From: CAZEQJ01 sp964514385
GTDB taxonomy: Bacteria > Bacteroidota > Bacteroidia > Cytophagales > Cyclobacteriaceae
Reading direction: 5' to 3'
Length of the DNA: 7,121 bases
NCBI GenBank assembly: GCA_964514385.1
Contig: CAZEQJ010000066.1
Span: 1-7,121 of the forward strand
Shown here: positions 1 to 7,001 of the stretch, piece after piece
Position numbering within the stretch: position 1 is the stretch's first letter
Layout of the letters: the number at the start of each line of letters is the position of its first letter
Notes under the pieces: model-generated
Database searches by the model: none
Told to the model about the DNA's origin: nothing
Seen by the model: the letters and a program-made list of their open reading frames with translations, nothing else
Translations under genes and position numbers: made by a program

Positions 1-2
1 AT

Positions 3-740
3 CCACCACAAACGGTAATTGAAGCCATTCATCAGAACAGGTATATCGCCTGGTCGCTGCATTATTTTGGAATTGAGTTTCTAAAAAATGCAAATGAAGA
101 GTTAGCTATACTCGCCCGGAAATACAGGCTGAGTGTAGATCAGCTGTACCGCCAGGCCAAATTCTTTGAATCGCAACAACATCCAACCATCAGGAAGCTT
201 CAGCATTATCCTGTGGCGTTTATTATCCGATTTCTAAAGCACAACCATTACGTATTCGTGAAAAGACGGATACCCTTTCTTGAAGATCTCATTTCGCAGA
301 TTGATGATCACACGAAATACCGTGACATCATCGAAGATCTGAAGCTCATGTTTCCGCTCTTCAGGGGCGATTTTGTGAAGCATATACACGAAGAGGAAGA
401 TAATCTCTTCAGTTATGTCGAAAAACTGGAGATGGTAATATCCGGTAGCAAGCCTGTTTCTACGATTTATCATGATATCAGCCGGTCTACCCTGCAGGAG
501 CATGCACTGGAACACCATATGGACGATGACGAGATGGCGGGTGTGCGTGAAGTGACTTCCAACTTCAGTCTGGATGAAGCAGCCAGTGAAGAGGTAAGCT
601 ATCTGTATTACGAACTCCAACAGTTTGCCAATGAGCTTAGCTATCACGCTGCCATTGAAAATGATATTTTATTCCCCAAAGCCATTCGTCTCGAAAAGAA
701 GGCGCGCTTTCTTGTTTACCAGGCTGCAAAACTGAATTGA
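3..740 (+). CDS. YtfE/RIC-like di-iron hemerythrin protein, 5'-truncated by the window edge
   Basis: The frame is open from base 3 to the TGA at 738-740, giving 245 visible residues with no in-frame ATG, so the true start lies upstream. A GTG at 213 is internal (Val71). Visible residues about 4-55 resemble the DUF542/ScdA N-terminal domain (FGIEF, then a helical segment). Residues about 73-230 form a hemerythrin-like four-helix domain. Ligands can be matched to E. coli YtfE by spacing: His82, His103, His127 and Glu131 (HxxxE), His171 or 172, and His215 with Glu219 (HxxxE before DILFP). The first three His have the YtfE spacings of 21 and 24 residues. RIC proteins are cytoplasmic di-iron proteins that help repair Fe-S clusters damaged by nitric oxide or oxidants. 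Oddly, the DUF542 Cys-Cys pair is replaced by Leu27-Lys28, so the role may be altered to iron, oxygen or NO handling. It is the first visible gene of the block, 6 bases before ruvX. The family call is firm; the repair role is inferred. Confidence 0.85.
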   Translation, partial: PPQTVIEAIHQNRYIAWSLHYFGIEFLKNANEELAILARKYRLSVDQLYRQAKFFESQQHPTIRKLQHYPVAFIIRFLKHNHYVFVKRRIPFLEDLISQIDDHTKYRDIIEDLKLMFPLFRGDFVKHIHEEEDNLFSYVEKLEMVISGSKPVSTIYHDISRSTLQEHALEHHMDDDEMAGVREVTSNFSLDEAASEEVSYLYYELQQFANELSYHAAIENDILFPKAIRLEKKARFLVYQAAKLN

Positions 741-746
741 TTTCTT

Positions 747-1163
747 TTGGGTAGGTTACTAGCTTTGGATATTGGCAAAAAGCGCTGCGGTGTTGCAGTT
801 ACAGATCCCGGCCAGATCATTGCATCTCCGCTGACCACAGTAGACGCAAAAGAACTCATCGCCTATTTAAAACAATATATAACCAGTGAAAAGGTCGACT
901 GCATCATTGTCGGCAAACCCACAGACAGTTATGGGCGGGACACAGACTCCACCCGCTTTGTAGATCATTTGTTCAGACAGGTAAGCAAAATAGGCGTAAA
1001 AACAGTTTATCACGATGAGCGTTATACTTCCCGTATGGCGATGCAATCCATGATTTCTGCAGGTTACTCCAAAAAAGACCGGGCAAAAAAAGAAAATATA
1101 GACAAAGTGAGCGCTGCCATCATCTTGCAGTCGTATATGGAAAAACAACAGTTTGATTCATGA
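747..1163 (+). CDS. ruvX: RuvX/YqgF family putative Holliday junction resolvase / pre-16S rRNA nuclease
   Basis: The 138-residue product is the usual length for YqgF/RuvX, an RNase H-fold nuclease. The family is annotated as a putative Holliday junction resolvase and is implicated in 16S rRNA 5'-end maturation. Acidic active-site positions are visible: Asp8 in LALDIGKKRCGVAVTD, Asp90-Glu91 in YHDERYTS, and Asp119 in NIDKVSAAIILQ. The IIVGKP strand at about 53-58 also fits. The start is TTG at 747. No ATG or GTG lies between the upstream in-frame TGA (738-740) and the conserved first strand, and MGRLLALDIG from this TTG matches the usual N-terminus of the family. No Shine-Dalgarno sequence precedes it. 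The hemerythrin stop is only 6 bases upstream in the same frame, and the gene overlaps def by 4 bases (ATGA, 1160-1163). This suggests translation by reinitiation and coupling in both directions. Confidence 0.93.
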   Translation: MGRLLALDIGKKRCGVAVTDPGQIIASPLTTVDAKELIAYLKQYITSEKVDCIIVGKPTDSYGRDTDSTRFVDHLFRQVSKIGVKTVYHDERYTSRMAMQSMISAGYSKKDRAKKENIDKVSAAIILQSYMEKQQFDS

Positions 1164-1708
1164 TCTATCCGATATTAGCATATGGTACACCGGTGCTGAA
1201 ACAACGCGCCCGGGATATTGAAAAAGGTGAAATTGACCTGGACAAATTCATTGATGACATGTATGAAACCCTACATCATGCAGAGGGGATAGGGCTTGCG
1301 GCACCTCAGGTCGGCTTTGGCTATCGCATTTTCATTGTGGATGGCCGGCCACTGGAAGAGACTCAGGATTTTGTTGAAGTATTTATCAACCCTGTGATCA
1401 TCGAGGAGTTTGACGAAGAGTGGATTTTTCAGGAAGGGTGCCTGAGTATACCGGGCATTCGAGAAGACGTAAGCCGCCCGGGATCATTACGGATCAAGTG
1501 GCTGAATAAAGACTGGGAAGAGCAGGAGGCGACATTTGACGGCATGAAAGCACGCATCATTCAGCACGAATATGATCATATAGAAGGGATACTTTTTACC
1601 GATCACCTAAGCCCATTGAAGAAGAAGCTATTGAAAAGTAAGCTGAACAACATTTCCAAAGGTATTGCCAAAGTGAATTATGCCATGCAATTTCCACTAA
1701 AGAAATAA
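1160..1708 (+). CDS. def: Peptide deformylase
   Basis: The 182-residue cytoplasmic metalloenzyme removes the N-formyl group from the initiator methionine of nascent proteins. All three family motifs are intact. Motif 1, GIGLAAPQVG, is at residues 43-52. Motif 2, EGCLS, is at 92-96 with metal ligand Cys94. Motif 3, QHEYDH, is at 135-140 with ligands His136 and His140 and catalytic Glu137. The Cys and the two His bind the active-site metal, normally Fe(II). The length and the basic C-terminal tail (about 154-182, Lys-rich) are ordinary for the family. The ATG at 1160 overlaps the ruvX TGA as ATGA, and the stop TAA overlaps the next ATG as TAATG. The start codon is fixed by the conserved MIYPILAYGTPVL beginning. 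It lies in a tightly packed operon, so expression is probably coupled to its neighbours. Confidence 0.97.
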   Translation: MIYPILAYGTPVLKQRARDIEKGEIDLDKFIDDMYETLHHAEGIGLAAPQVGFGYRIFIVDGRPLEETQDFVEVFINPVIIEEFDEEWIFQEGCLSIPGIREDVSRPGSLRIKWLNKDWEEQEATFDGMKARIIQHEYDHIEGILFTDHLSPLKKKLLKSKLNNISKGIAKVNYAMQFPLKK

Positions 1709-2475
1709 TGGAAAATCTGCGGCTGGCATATATTCAGACCTCACTCTTCTGGAAAAACCGGGAGGCAAATCTGGCCCATTTCGAAGAAAAAATATACGAA
1801 CTGGATGATGCCGATGTCATTGTACTGCCTGAAATGTTTTCGACCGGGTTTGCCTTTGACCAGGATGCTTCAGACATTTTTAACGGACCCACGCTGAAGT
1901 GGCTGCAGATGATGGCTTCCCAAAAGCAGGCGATGATCCTGACCAGCTTTTTGTGCAGGGAAGGGGGTAAGCTGTACAACCGGGGAATAGTAACATTACC
2001 AGATGGCAGCTATTATGCGTATGACAAAAAGCATCTCTGGGCAGGAGAAGATAAAAAACTCGAACGGGGCCGTAAGCGCCTTGTGGTTCATCATAAAGGT
2101 TGGCGTATTGCGCTGTTTATTTGCTATGACCTGCGCTTTCCGGAATGGCTAAGGAACACCTATGATGGCGAGGCCCTCGACTACGACCTGGGTGTGGTAG
2201 TTGCCAACTGGCCCAAGCCCAGGATACAGGCATGGGATACGTTGTTATGTGCCCGGGCTATTGAAAATCAGGCCTATTATGTTGGAGTAAACCGTATTGG
2301 CGAAGACCAGAACGGATGGCAGTTTCCGGGCCACACGGCTGTCTCAGACCCATGGGGAAACCGGGTCAGGTATCATGAAAACGAAGATATCTCAGCTGTT
2401 TGTACCCTGGATGGCAACAAACTTCATACATTCAGGGAGGAATACCCCTTTTATAAAGTTGCAGACTTCAGATGA
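1708..2475 (+). CDS. YafV-type omega-amidase (carbon-nitrogen hydrolase, nitrilase superfamily)
   Basis: The 255-residue product matches E. coli YafV in length and in motif order. The nitrilase-superfamily catalytic triad is visible: Glu42 in VLPEMFSTGF, Lys107 in YDKKHLW, and nucleophile Cys139 in ICYDLRFPEW. Further matches to YafV are VANWPKPR, ARAIENQAYYVGVNR and the C-terminal FREEYPF. YafV and mammalian Nit2 hydrolyse alpha-ketoglutaramate or alpha-ketosuccinamate to the keto acid and ammonia, completing glutamine or asparagine transamination and repairing these metabolites. That substrate is inferred from the family. There is no signal peptide, so it should act in the cytoplasm. The ATG at 1708 shares one base with the def stop (TAATG), and the TGA overlaps the murF ATG (ATGA, 2472-2475). 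Another nitrilase-branch amidase is possible but less likely given the YafV-specific motifs. Confidence 0.9.
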   Translation: MENLRLAYIQTSLFWKNREANLAHFEEKIYELDDADVIVLPEMFSTGFAFDQDASDIFNGPTLKWLQMMASQKQAMILTSFLCREGGKLYNRGIVTLPDGSYYAYDKKHLWAGEDKKLERGRKRLVVHHKGWRIALFICYDLRFPEWLRNTYDGEALDYDLGVVVANWPKPRIQAWDTLLCARAIENQAYYVGVNRIGEDQNGWQFPGHTAVSDPWGNRVRYHENEDISAVCTLDGNKLHTFREEYPFYKVADFR

Positions 2476-3749
2476 TAGAAAAGCTTTACGAACATTTTAA
2501 AAAATACCCATCGGTCACCACTGACACCCGAAAAATCAGCGAAGGTCAGATATTCTTCGCGCTGAAAGGGCCGCATTTTAACGGAAATGAATATGCGCAG
2601 CAGGCACTGGAGAAGGGTGCGTCCATGGTGGTGGTGGATGAAATAACCGAATTGATTCCTGCCGATAAGGTTTTCATGACCGGAAATGTGCTCACCACGC
2701 TACAGCAGCTGGCAAATCACCATAGAAAACAGTTTGATATTCCGGTGCTGGCCATCACGGGGTCAAACGGTAAAACCACCACGAAAGAATTGCTTAAAGC
2801 AGTGCTTTCAAAGAAATACGACCTGCTGGTCACCAAAGGAAATCTGAATAACCATATAGGCGTGCCGCTGACTCTGCTGGAGCTCACCGGCGACCATGAC
2901 TTTGCCGTAATTGAGATGGGGGCCAACCGTGTCGGTGACATCCGGGAGTTATGTGAAATTGCAGAGCCTACCCACGGCCTCATTACCTCTATTGGCACGG
3001 CACATATTGAAACATTTGGCAGTGCTGAAAATATATTACGCGGCAAGACGGAGTTATTTGATTTTGTGCGTGATAAGGAAGCCGCTGTTTTCCTGAATAC
3101 GCACGACCCTAAACTCCGGCACATGACGCATCGATTCAAAGCGCCTGTCACTTTCCCCAATGCAGGAGATTCGTACCCGGTTGAGTTTATCGATGCCAAC
3201 CCTTTCCTGACGTTGCGATATGATGAGGAGTTGTTTGAGACCAGGCTGATGGGAAAACATCATTATGGAAATGTCGCGGCTGCCATAGCGACGGGCCGGC
3301 ATTTTGGTGTTGATGTCAGGCAGGCCATTTCGGCAGTCAGTGATTACACCCCGGATAACAACCGGATGCAGGTGGTGAAAACAGAAAGGAATACACTGAT
3401 CCTTGATGCCTATAATGCCAACCCAGACTCCATGGGCGCAGCACTTGAGCTGTTATTTTCACTCTCTGCGGACAAAAAAATGGCGATACTGGGTGACATG
3501 CTCGAACTGGGGGATCACACCCGGCAAGCTCATGAGCAGGTAGGGAAAATGCTGCATGATCACAATATGCCAGCGGTGTTATTTGGCACTCATATGGCGA
3601 TGGCATACGAGGAGCATAAAGACGCTGCGTATTTTGAAGATAAGCAGGCATTATTTGACTATCTTAAAGGCCAAAATTCCGAAGGGTTTACGATACTTAT
3701 CAAAGGTTCCAGAGGCATGGCAATGGAATCAGTAGTTGACTATTTATAA
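2472..3749 (+). CDS. murF: UDP-N-acetylmuramoyl-tripeptide--D-alanyl-D-alanine ligase
   Basis: This cytoplasmic ATP-dependent Mur ligase adds D-Ala-D-Ala to UDP-MurNAc-tripeptide, completing the soluble peptidoglycan pentapeptide precursor. The 425 residues show the three Mur domains. The N-terminal substrate domain (about 1-85) includes SVTTDTRKISEGQIFFALKG. The central ATPase domain (about 90-295) has P-loop ITGSNGKTTTK at 95-105 (Lys101), NHIGVPLTLLEL, EMGA at 148-151, GTAHIETFGS at 176-184 and Lys192 in GKTEL, at the position of the carbamylated lysine. The C-terminal domain has NNRMQ at 296-300, DAYNANPDSM at 312-321, LGDMLELG at 340-347 and IKGSRGMAME near the end. DAYNANPDSM together with the short N-domain favours MurF over MurE or MurC. 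The start ATG overlaps the amidase stop by 4 bases. The other mur genes are not beside it in this window, so murF lies outside a classical dcw cluster, at least on the visible side. Confidence 0.96.
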   Translation: MIEKLYEHFKKYPSVTTDTRKISEGQIFFALKGPHFNGNEYAQQALEKGASMVVVDEITELIPADKVFMTGNVLTTLQQLANHHRKQFDIPVLAITGSNGKTTTKELLKAVLSKKYDLLVTKGNLNNHIGVPLTLLELTGDHDFAVIEMGANRVGDIRELCEIAEPTHGLITSIGTAHIETFGSAENILRGKTELFDFVRDKEAAVFLNTHDPKLRHMTHRFKAPVTFPNAGDSYPVEFIDANPFLTLRYDEELFETRLMGKHHYGNVAAAIATGRHFGVDVRQAISAVSDYTPDNNRMQVVKTERNTLILDAYNANPDSMGAALELLFSLSADKKMAILGDMLELGDHTRQAHEQVGKMLHDHNMPAVLFGTHMAMAYEEHKDAAYFEDKQALFDYLKGQNSEGFTILIKGSRGMAMESVVDYL

Positions 3750-3750
3750 T

Positions 3751-4407
3751 ATGACATTAGTAAAATCACTTTCTTTTCTTTCGCAGCTGGCAAACAACAA
3801 CCACAAGCAGTGGATGGATGACCATCGCGCTGAATACCTGGAAGCACGCGAAGAGTTTAAGTCATTTGTCAGCGATACCATCAAAATGCTGGCAGGCCAT
3901 GATCCGGGCTTTAGTACCCTGTTGCCCAAGGAGGTGATATTCCGCATTAACCGTGATATACGGTTCAGCAAAAACAAGGACCCGTACAAAACAAATTTTG
4001 GTGCATTCTTTAACCCTGGCGGAAAAAAATCCAATACAGCAGGCTTTTATATGCACGTACAGCCCGGAGAATCCTTTATCGGGGGTGGTATTTACATGCC
4101 ACCGGCAGATATACTTAAAAAGATCCGGCAGGAAATTGACTACAATGCCGATGAGTTAATTAAAATCGTGGAGGCGCCGCTTTTCCGTGATACCTACGGA
4201 GAGATTAACGGAGAGAGGCTGAAGACAGCACCAAAAGGATATCCGAAAGACCATCCCCATATATCATGGCTGCAGCTGAAAAGCTTTGTAGCCTCAGCTC
4301 CGGTAAAGGATGGCGACCTGAAGTCAGATGATCTGAATAAAAATGTAGAAAACTATTATCTGGCACTACGGCCATTGATAGGATTTCTCAACACTGCGCT
4401 GGATTAA
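3751..4407 (+). CDS. DUF2461 family protein (TIGR02453-like), function unknown
   Basis: The 218-residue product is recognised by the DUF2461 signature. An N-terminal segment reads FLSQLANNNHKQWMDDHRAEY. The core NRDIRFSKNKDPYKTNFGAFF spans about 67-87, followed by GFYMHVQPGESFIGGGIYMPP at about 98-118. A C-terminal block holds PKGYPKDHPH and LKSF at about 161-179. Proteins of this family are widespread in Bacteroidota and other bacteria, with no biochemical role that I know of. There is no signal peptide or membrane segment, so it is probably cytoplasmic. The ATG at 3751 is preferred over an in-frame TTG at 3736, because the TTG lies inside murF and ATG follows the murF stop by one base (TAATATG). 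It is the last gene of the block and converges on the AsmA-like gene, sharing bases 4404-4407 with it. Family call is secure; function is open. Confidence 0.9.
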   Translation: MTLVKSLSFLSQLANNNHKQWMDDHRAEYLEAREEFKSFVSDTIKMLAGHDPGFSTLLPKEVIFRINRDIRFSKNKDPYKTNFGAFFNPGGKKSNTAGFYMHVQPGESFIGGGIYMPPADILKKIRQEIDYNADELIKIVEAPLFRDTYGEINGERLKTAPKGYPKDHPHISWLQLKSFVASAPVKDGDLKSDDLNKNVENYYLALRPLIGFLNTALD

Positions 4408-4425
4408 TTACCACCTATATCCAGC
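4398..4425. terminator. Weak candidate bidirectional hairpin across convergent stops
   Basis: A perfect 7-bp inverted repeat (GCTGGAT at 4398-4404, ATCCAGC at 4419-4425) encloses a 14-nt loop containing the stop codons of both convergent genes. It is the only candidate terminator seen where the two transcription units meet. Neither strand has a run of T after the stem; the plus side is only pyrimidine-rich (TCCTCTTCTTCC). Both arms are also coding sequence, so the repeat may be chance. Termination here is therefore a guess. Confidence 0.25.
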
Positions 4426-6827
4426 TCCTCTTCTTCCAGCAACCGACGTGAATTCTTTTCCTCCTGACCTTTCAGGATCTGCTGGAAACGTGACTTCAGC
4501 TGGTTTGTCGTTGCCTTTTTATCCCAGGCGAAGGTAAAGTCATCTGCTGTGCCTGTCATTTTAAGGAATACATTGGTGTAATTGTCCATGACTTCAACGT
4601 CACCGTACCGCATATCGCGGTCTTTTTTTCTGAAGTTTTTCAGCGGCACTTTGAAGTGGTAATCAATCGCCTGGTCGAAGGAGTGTGTGCCGCTCAGTTC
4701 AATATTGGCCACATTGGAGTTGATGTTCATGTTGGGAATATAAATCATTCGGTCTTTGATGGAGATTTGATTTTGGAGCGTGCCGAAGGTCAGCTGTGCC
4801 AGCTCTTCCTCCTCGACAAACCGCGATAGGGCGAGCATGGGTTCAAAGTCCAGGAGCTGGCCACCGTTTATTATGGCATCTACCGTTGCCTCCAGCGAGG
4901 CGTCGTCCAGGTTCAGGAGGGTATCAAATTCCATATAAGCGGTAACGGTGGCATCCGTTTCACCTTTGATGTTACGGTGTGTAAGGTATTCCTGATCCCA
5001 GTTTTTGAATACATAAAACAGCGAGTCGATCATGATGCCCTCATATGTTGAAGAGGTGTTGACACGGATTGACGGATTCCGGGCATCCACAATGCCGTTA
5101 AGCATCATGCGGCCGTTCATGGTGTTCAGCTGTAAATTTCTACCTACCAGCACCTGATTTTTGATGCTTATGGCCCCGTTTACATTTTTGCCGTGGAATC
5201 GGTCGAACGTAAGGTGATCGATGGAGCAGCTGAAATCAAAATAGATGTTGGGTTGTATGGTAAAACTATATTTATTGTCTCCGGCAGACTTTTCCACCAG
5301 AAACACCGCCAGATCGAGGTAGCCGGACTGCAGATCAGCCTGCATGATAATGGGTTTATCCTGAAAGAAGTAGCCTGTCAGGTTATTAAAATAGCCATTG
5401 AGCAGAAAATCACTTTTATCAATTGTAAAGGAGGCATCGCCTATCGCGAGGTCTTCATTGTTGAAAATGAAGGTGCCGGAAACAGACTCCAGCGGATATG
5501 CCAGCTGTGGCAGCTTCAATGATACGTCATCCAGCACCAGCTCGCCGTTGGTAGCCCATTTATAGGTGTCTTTCGGGCTTTTCAGGTCGCTGATATTACC
5601 ATCAAACTCCAGGTCGATGGTGAAGGAGCCTCCTTCTATTTTAACCGGGCTGAAATCGACCAGCTGGGTGATCAGGGATGATTTCCCTGAGGTATTCAGC
5701 GAAAAGGCAAGATGCGGATTTGTCAGGTTCGTGAGTTTAAGTTGACCGGCGAGCGGATTGCCGTCAACATTTCCTGTCAGGTCGCGGATTTCGAGGATGG
5801 AGGTGACCTGGGTATTACGCGCCCCATTATCGAAAAGGCCGGTGAGGCTGATGTTGCGGATGGCGAGGTCAGCCTCCGGGATGGTCAGTTCAGCACGGGT
5901 AGCACCAAAAGAGGCAGTGATATGTGGCGACTGCAGTTTGCCGCTGAGGGTAGCATTAAAATATACATCGCCGCTGCTTTTATATTTTGTAAAATCTGCC
6001 GTAAGCGATGAAGGGAGCAACGCCAGCAGTGATTTGATATCCGTATCCTTCCCTTCCACTTCCAGGTCAAGCTGATCCCGGGCCAGTTCGATCTGGCCGG
6101 CGAGATAGAACGGGGCTTCGTTGATCTTCAGCACCTGGTCGGGGAATATCAGTGTCCGCTTTTCTTCGTCATAAAGAAGGGCACCATCGAGCTGGACATA
6201 TTTTGACCTGAAATAGGGCTGATCGTTGATGAGGAGCTGATTACACAGCAGGTCTCCCCTGAGCGCAATGTTCCACTTGTTTTCCGCATAATTCAGTTTA
6301 CCAGACGTGGTGATGGCGGTGAGGTCATACAGTTGATCTGTGCCGCCGTCGAGGTAGGTGATGTGGATCTGTTCGAGCGATATGGTGCCGATGGCAATGT
6401 CAGCAGACCCTCCATTTCCCTGTTTTTTGAGAATCTCATAATTAGGCCGGCCGTTTTTATCCGTTTTCAGAGTGACAGTACCATTCAGCAGTTTGATGTT
6501 GGATATAAACAGAGATTCAGAAAAGAAGGCTTTGATGCTGAATGAGATGTAAAGTTCATCAGCCAAAGCCAGGGGCGAGGAAGATCCGGGAAACGACTCC
6601 TGGACCGTGATATCACGTAATTTCAGCTGAACATAGGGGAAATCAGAAAAGGCATCGATTGAGATATTTTTTACTGTCACCGGGGTGGCGAGCTGTTCAT
6701 TGAGTACGGCAATGGCTTTGTCGATGATGCGATCCTGAAAAATGTAGACGAAAAGTATACAGGTTGCTATCGCGGTGGCGATGGCAATGGTCAGGTATTT
6801 GATCGTTTTGAGCAGAAAGCGACCCAT
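4404..6827 (-). CDS. Large AsmA-like inner-membrane-anchored envelope protein
   Basis: The 807-residue product begins with a short basic stretch (MGRFLLKTIK) and one hydrophobic segment at about residues 11-30, then an uncleaved-looking junction into a long periplasmic part rich in beta-strand patterns. AsmA features include DKAIAVLNEQLATPVTVKNI after the membrane segment. The block GTVTLKTDKNGRPNYEIL at about 116-133 corresponds to the G.v.l..d..G..N..il pattern of AsmA/TamB relatives. A C-terminal AsmA-like region at about 640-735 contains GGQLLDFEPMLALSRF and a repeat-like NINSNVANIELSGTHSFDQ. AsmA/TamB proteins are bridge-like envelope proteins thought to move phospholipids between membranes or influence outer-membrane assembly; a role here is inferred. 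The C-terminus is charged (LLEEEELDIGGN). The ATG at 6825-6827 is the only start placed well before the membrane helix. It is transcribed alone, convergent to the operon and divergent from the tRNA promoter. I found no clear promoter for it. Confidence 0.88.
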   Translation of the reverse strand: MGRFLLKTIKYLTIAIATAIATCILFVYIFQDRIIDKAIAVLNEQLATPVTVKNISIDAFSDFPYVQLKLRDITVQESFPGSSSPLALADELYISFSIKAFFSESLFISNIKLLNGTVTLKTDKNGRPNYEILKKQGNGGSADIAIGTISLEQIHITYLDGGTDQLYDLTAITTSGKLNYAENKWNIALRGDLLCNQLLINDQPYFRSKYVQLDGALLYDEEKRTLIFPDQVLKINEAPFYLAGQIELARDQLDLEVEGKDTDIKSLLALLPSSLTADFTKYKSSGDVYFNATLSGKLQSPHITASFGATRAELTIPEADLAIRNISLTGLFDNGARNTQVTSILEIRDLTGNVDGNPLAGQLKLTNLTNPHLAFSLNTSGKSSLITQLVDFSPVKIEGGSFTIDLEFDGNISDLKSPKDTYKWATNGELVLDDVSLKLPQLAYPLESVSGTFIFNNEDLAIGDASFTIDKSDFLLNGYFNNLTGYFFQDKPIIMQADLQSGYLDLAVFLVEKSAGDNKYSFTIQPNIYFDFSCSIDHLTFDRFHGKNVNGAISIKNQVLVGRNLQLNTMNGRMMLNGIVDARNPSIRVNTSSTYEGIMIDSLFYVFKNWDQEYLTHRNIKGETDATVTAYMEFDTLLNLDDASLEATVDAIINGGQLLDFEPMLALSRFVEEEELAQLTFGTLQNQISIKDRMIYIPNMNINSNVANIELSGTHSFDQAIDYHFKVPLKNFRKKDRDMRYGDVEVMDNYTNVFLKMTGTADDFTFAWDKKATTNQLKSRFQQILKGQEEKNSRRLLEEEELDIGGN

Positions 6828-6982
6828 GGTAATGCAGTTGTAAAATTAGTAAACGACAGGGACAGTACATGTATGATGCCAGGTTTAGTTTATTCGTTAA
6901 AAAAAATCTTTGGAAAATAAATTCTATACGCTACTTTTGCCATCCGTTTCGGGGCGATTGTACGGATCGTGTTGGAATAACC
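6828..6982. other. Divergent intergenic spacer between the AsmA-like gene and the tRNA-Val region
   Basis: This 155-base AT-rich spacer separates the minus-strand AsmA-like start from the rightward tRNA unit. It holds the tRNA promoter at 6909-6939 and, immediately upstream of it, a run of eight A at 6899-6906 that could act as an UP-like element. For the AsmA-like gene only a poor -7 match was found on the minus strand (TAATTTTA, bases 6848 to 6841) with no TTTG at the right distance. No open reading frame of note lies here. Confidence 0.6.
6909..6939 (+). promoter_or_regulatory. Bacteroidota-type primary sigma promoter for the tRNA-Val unit
   Basis: TTTG at 6909-6912 and TACTTTTG at 6932-6939 match the Bacteroidota -33 (TTTG) and -7 (TAnnTTTG) elements, with 19 bases between them, which is the expected spacing. 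An A8 tract directly precedes the -33 box. The predicted start is near 6945-6948. That is about 35-40 bases before the tRNA fragment at 6983 and about 110 bases before the intact tRNA at 7055. It fits the usual distance to a first tRNA of a unit, but here that place holds only a fragment. Confidence 0.8.
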
Positions 6983-7001
6983 GGGCAAATAGCTCAGCTG
7001 G
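6981..7001 (+). repeat. Direct repeat copy 1: detached 5' fragment of tRNA-Val
   Basis: These 21 bases are identical to 7053-7073, the first 19 bases of the intact tRNA-Val plus the preceding CC. The copy includes the 5' acceptor strand GGGCAAA, TA, the D-stem strand GCTC and the AGCTGG of the D loop. The match breaks off after CTGG. No anticodon arm, T arm or 3' acceptor strand follows, so this is not a functional tRNA. A shared GAATAA also precedes both copies, but with 5 extra bases before the second. Confidence 0.9.

Noticed and set aside
234..647. Minus-strand open frame opposite the hemerythrin gene
   Set aside because: It is antisense to a clearly conserved protein and has no recognisable domain; other long antisense frames at 867-1148, 1734-1979, 2717-3199 and 3337-3651 were dismissed for the same reason.
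213..740. Hemerythrin gene starting at GTG 213
   Set aside because: The frame stays open to the window edge, and the 70 residues before it look like the expected DUF542-type N-terminal domain, so 213 is an internal valine.
3736..3750. TTG at 3736 as the start of the DUF2461 gene
   Set aside because: It lies inside murF and adds only five non-conserved residues. The ATG at 3751, one base after the murF stop, is the better start.
5193..6011. Plus-strand open frames opposite the AsmA-like gene
   Set aside because: The AsmA-like frame has a membrane anchor and family patterns over its full length. The opposing frames are short and have no recognisable domain.
6866..6873. Palindrome TACATGTA as an operator
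   Set aside because: Only 8 bp, not extended by flanking symmetry, and not placed against a recognisable promoter for the AsmA-like gene.
6897..6912. Run of A (T on the minus strand) as an intrinsic terminator for leftward transcription
   Set aside because: No GC-rich stem precedes the T run on the minus strand; it is better read as an upstream element of the tRNA promoter.
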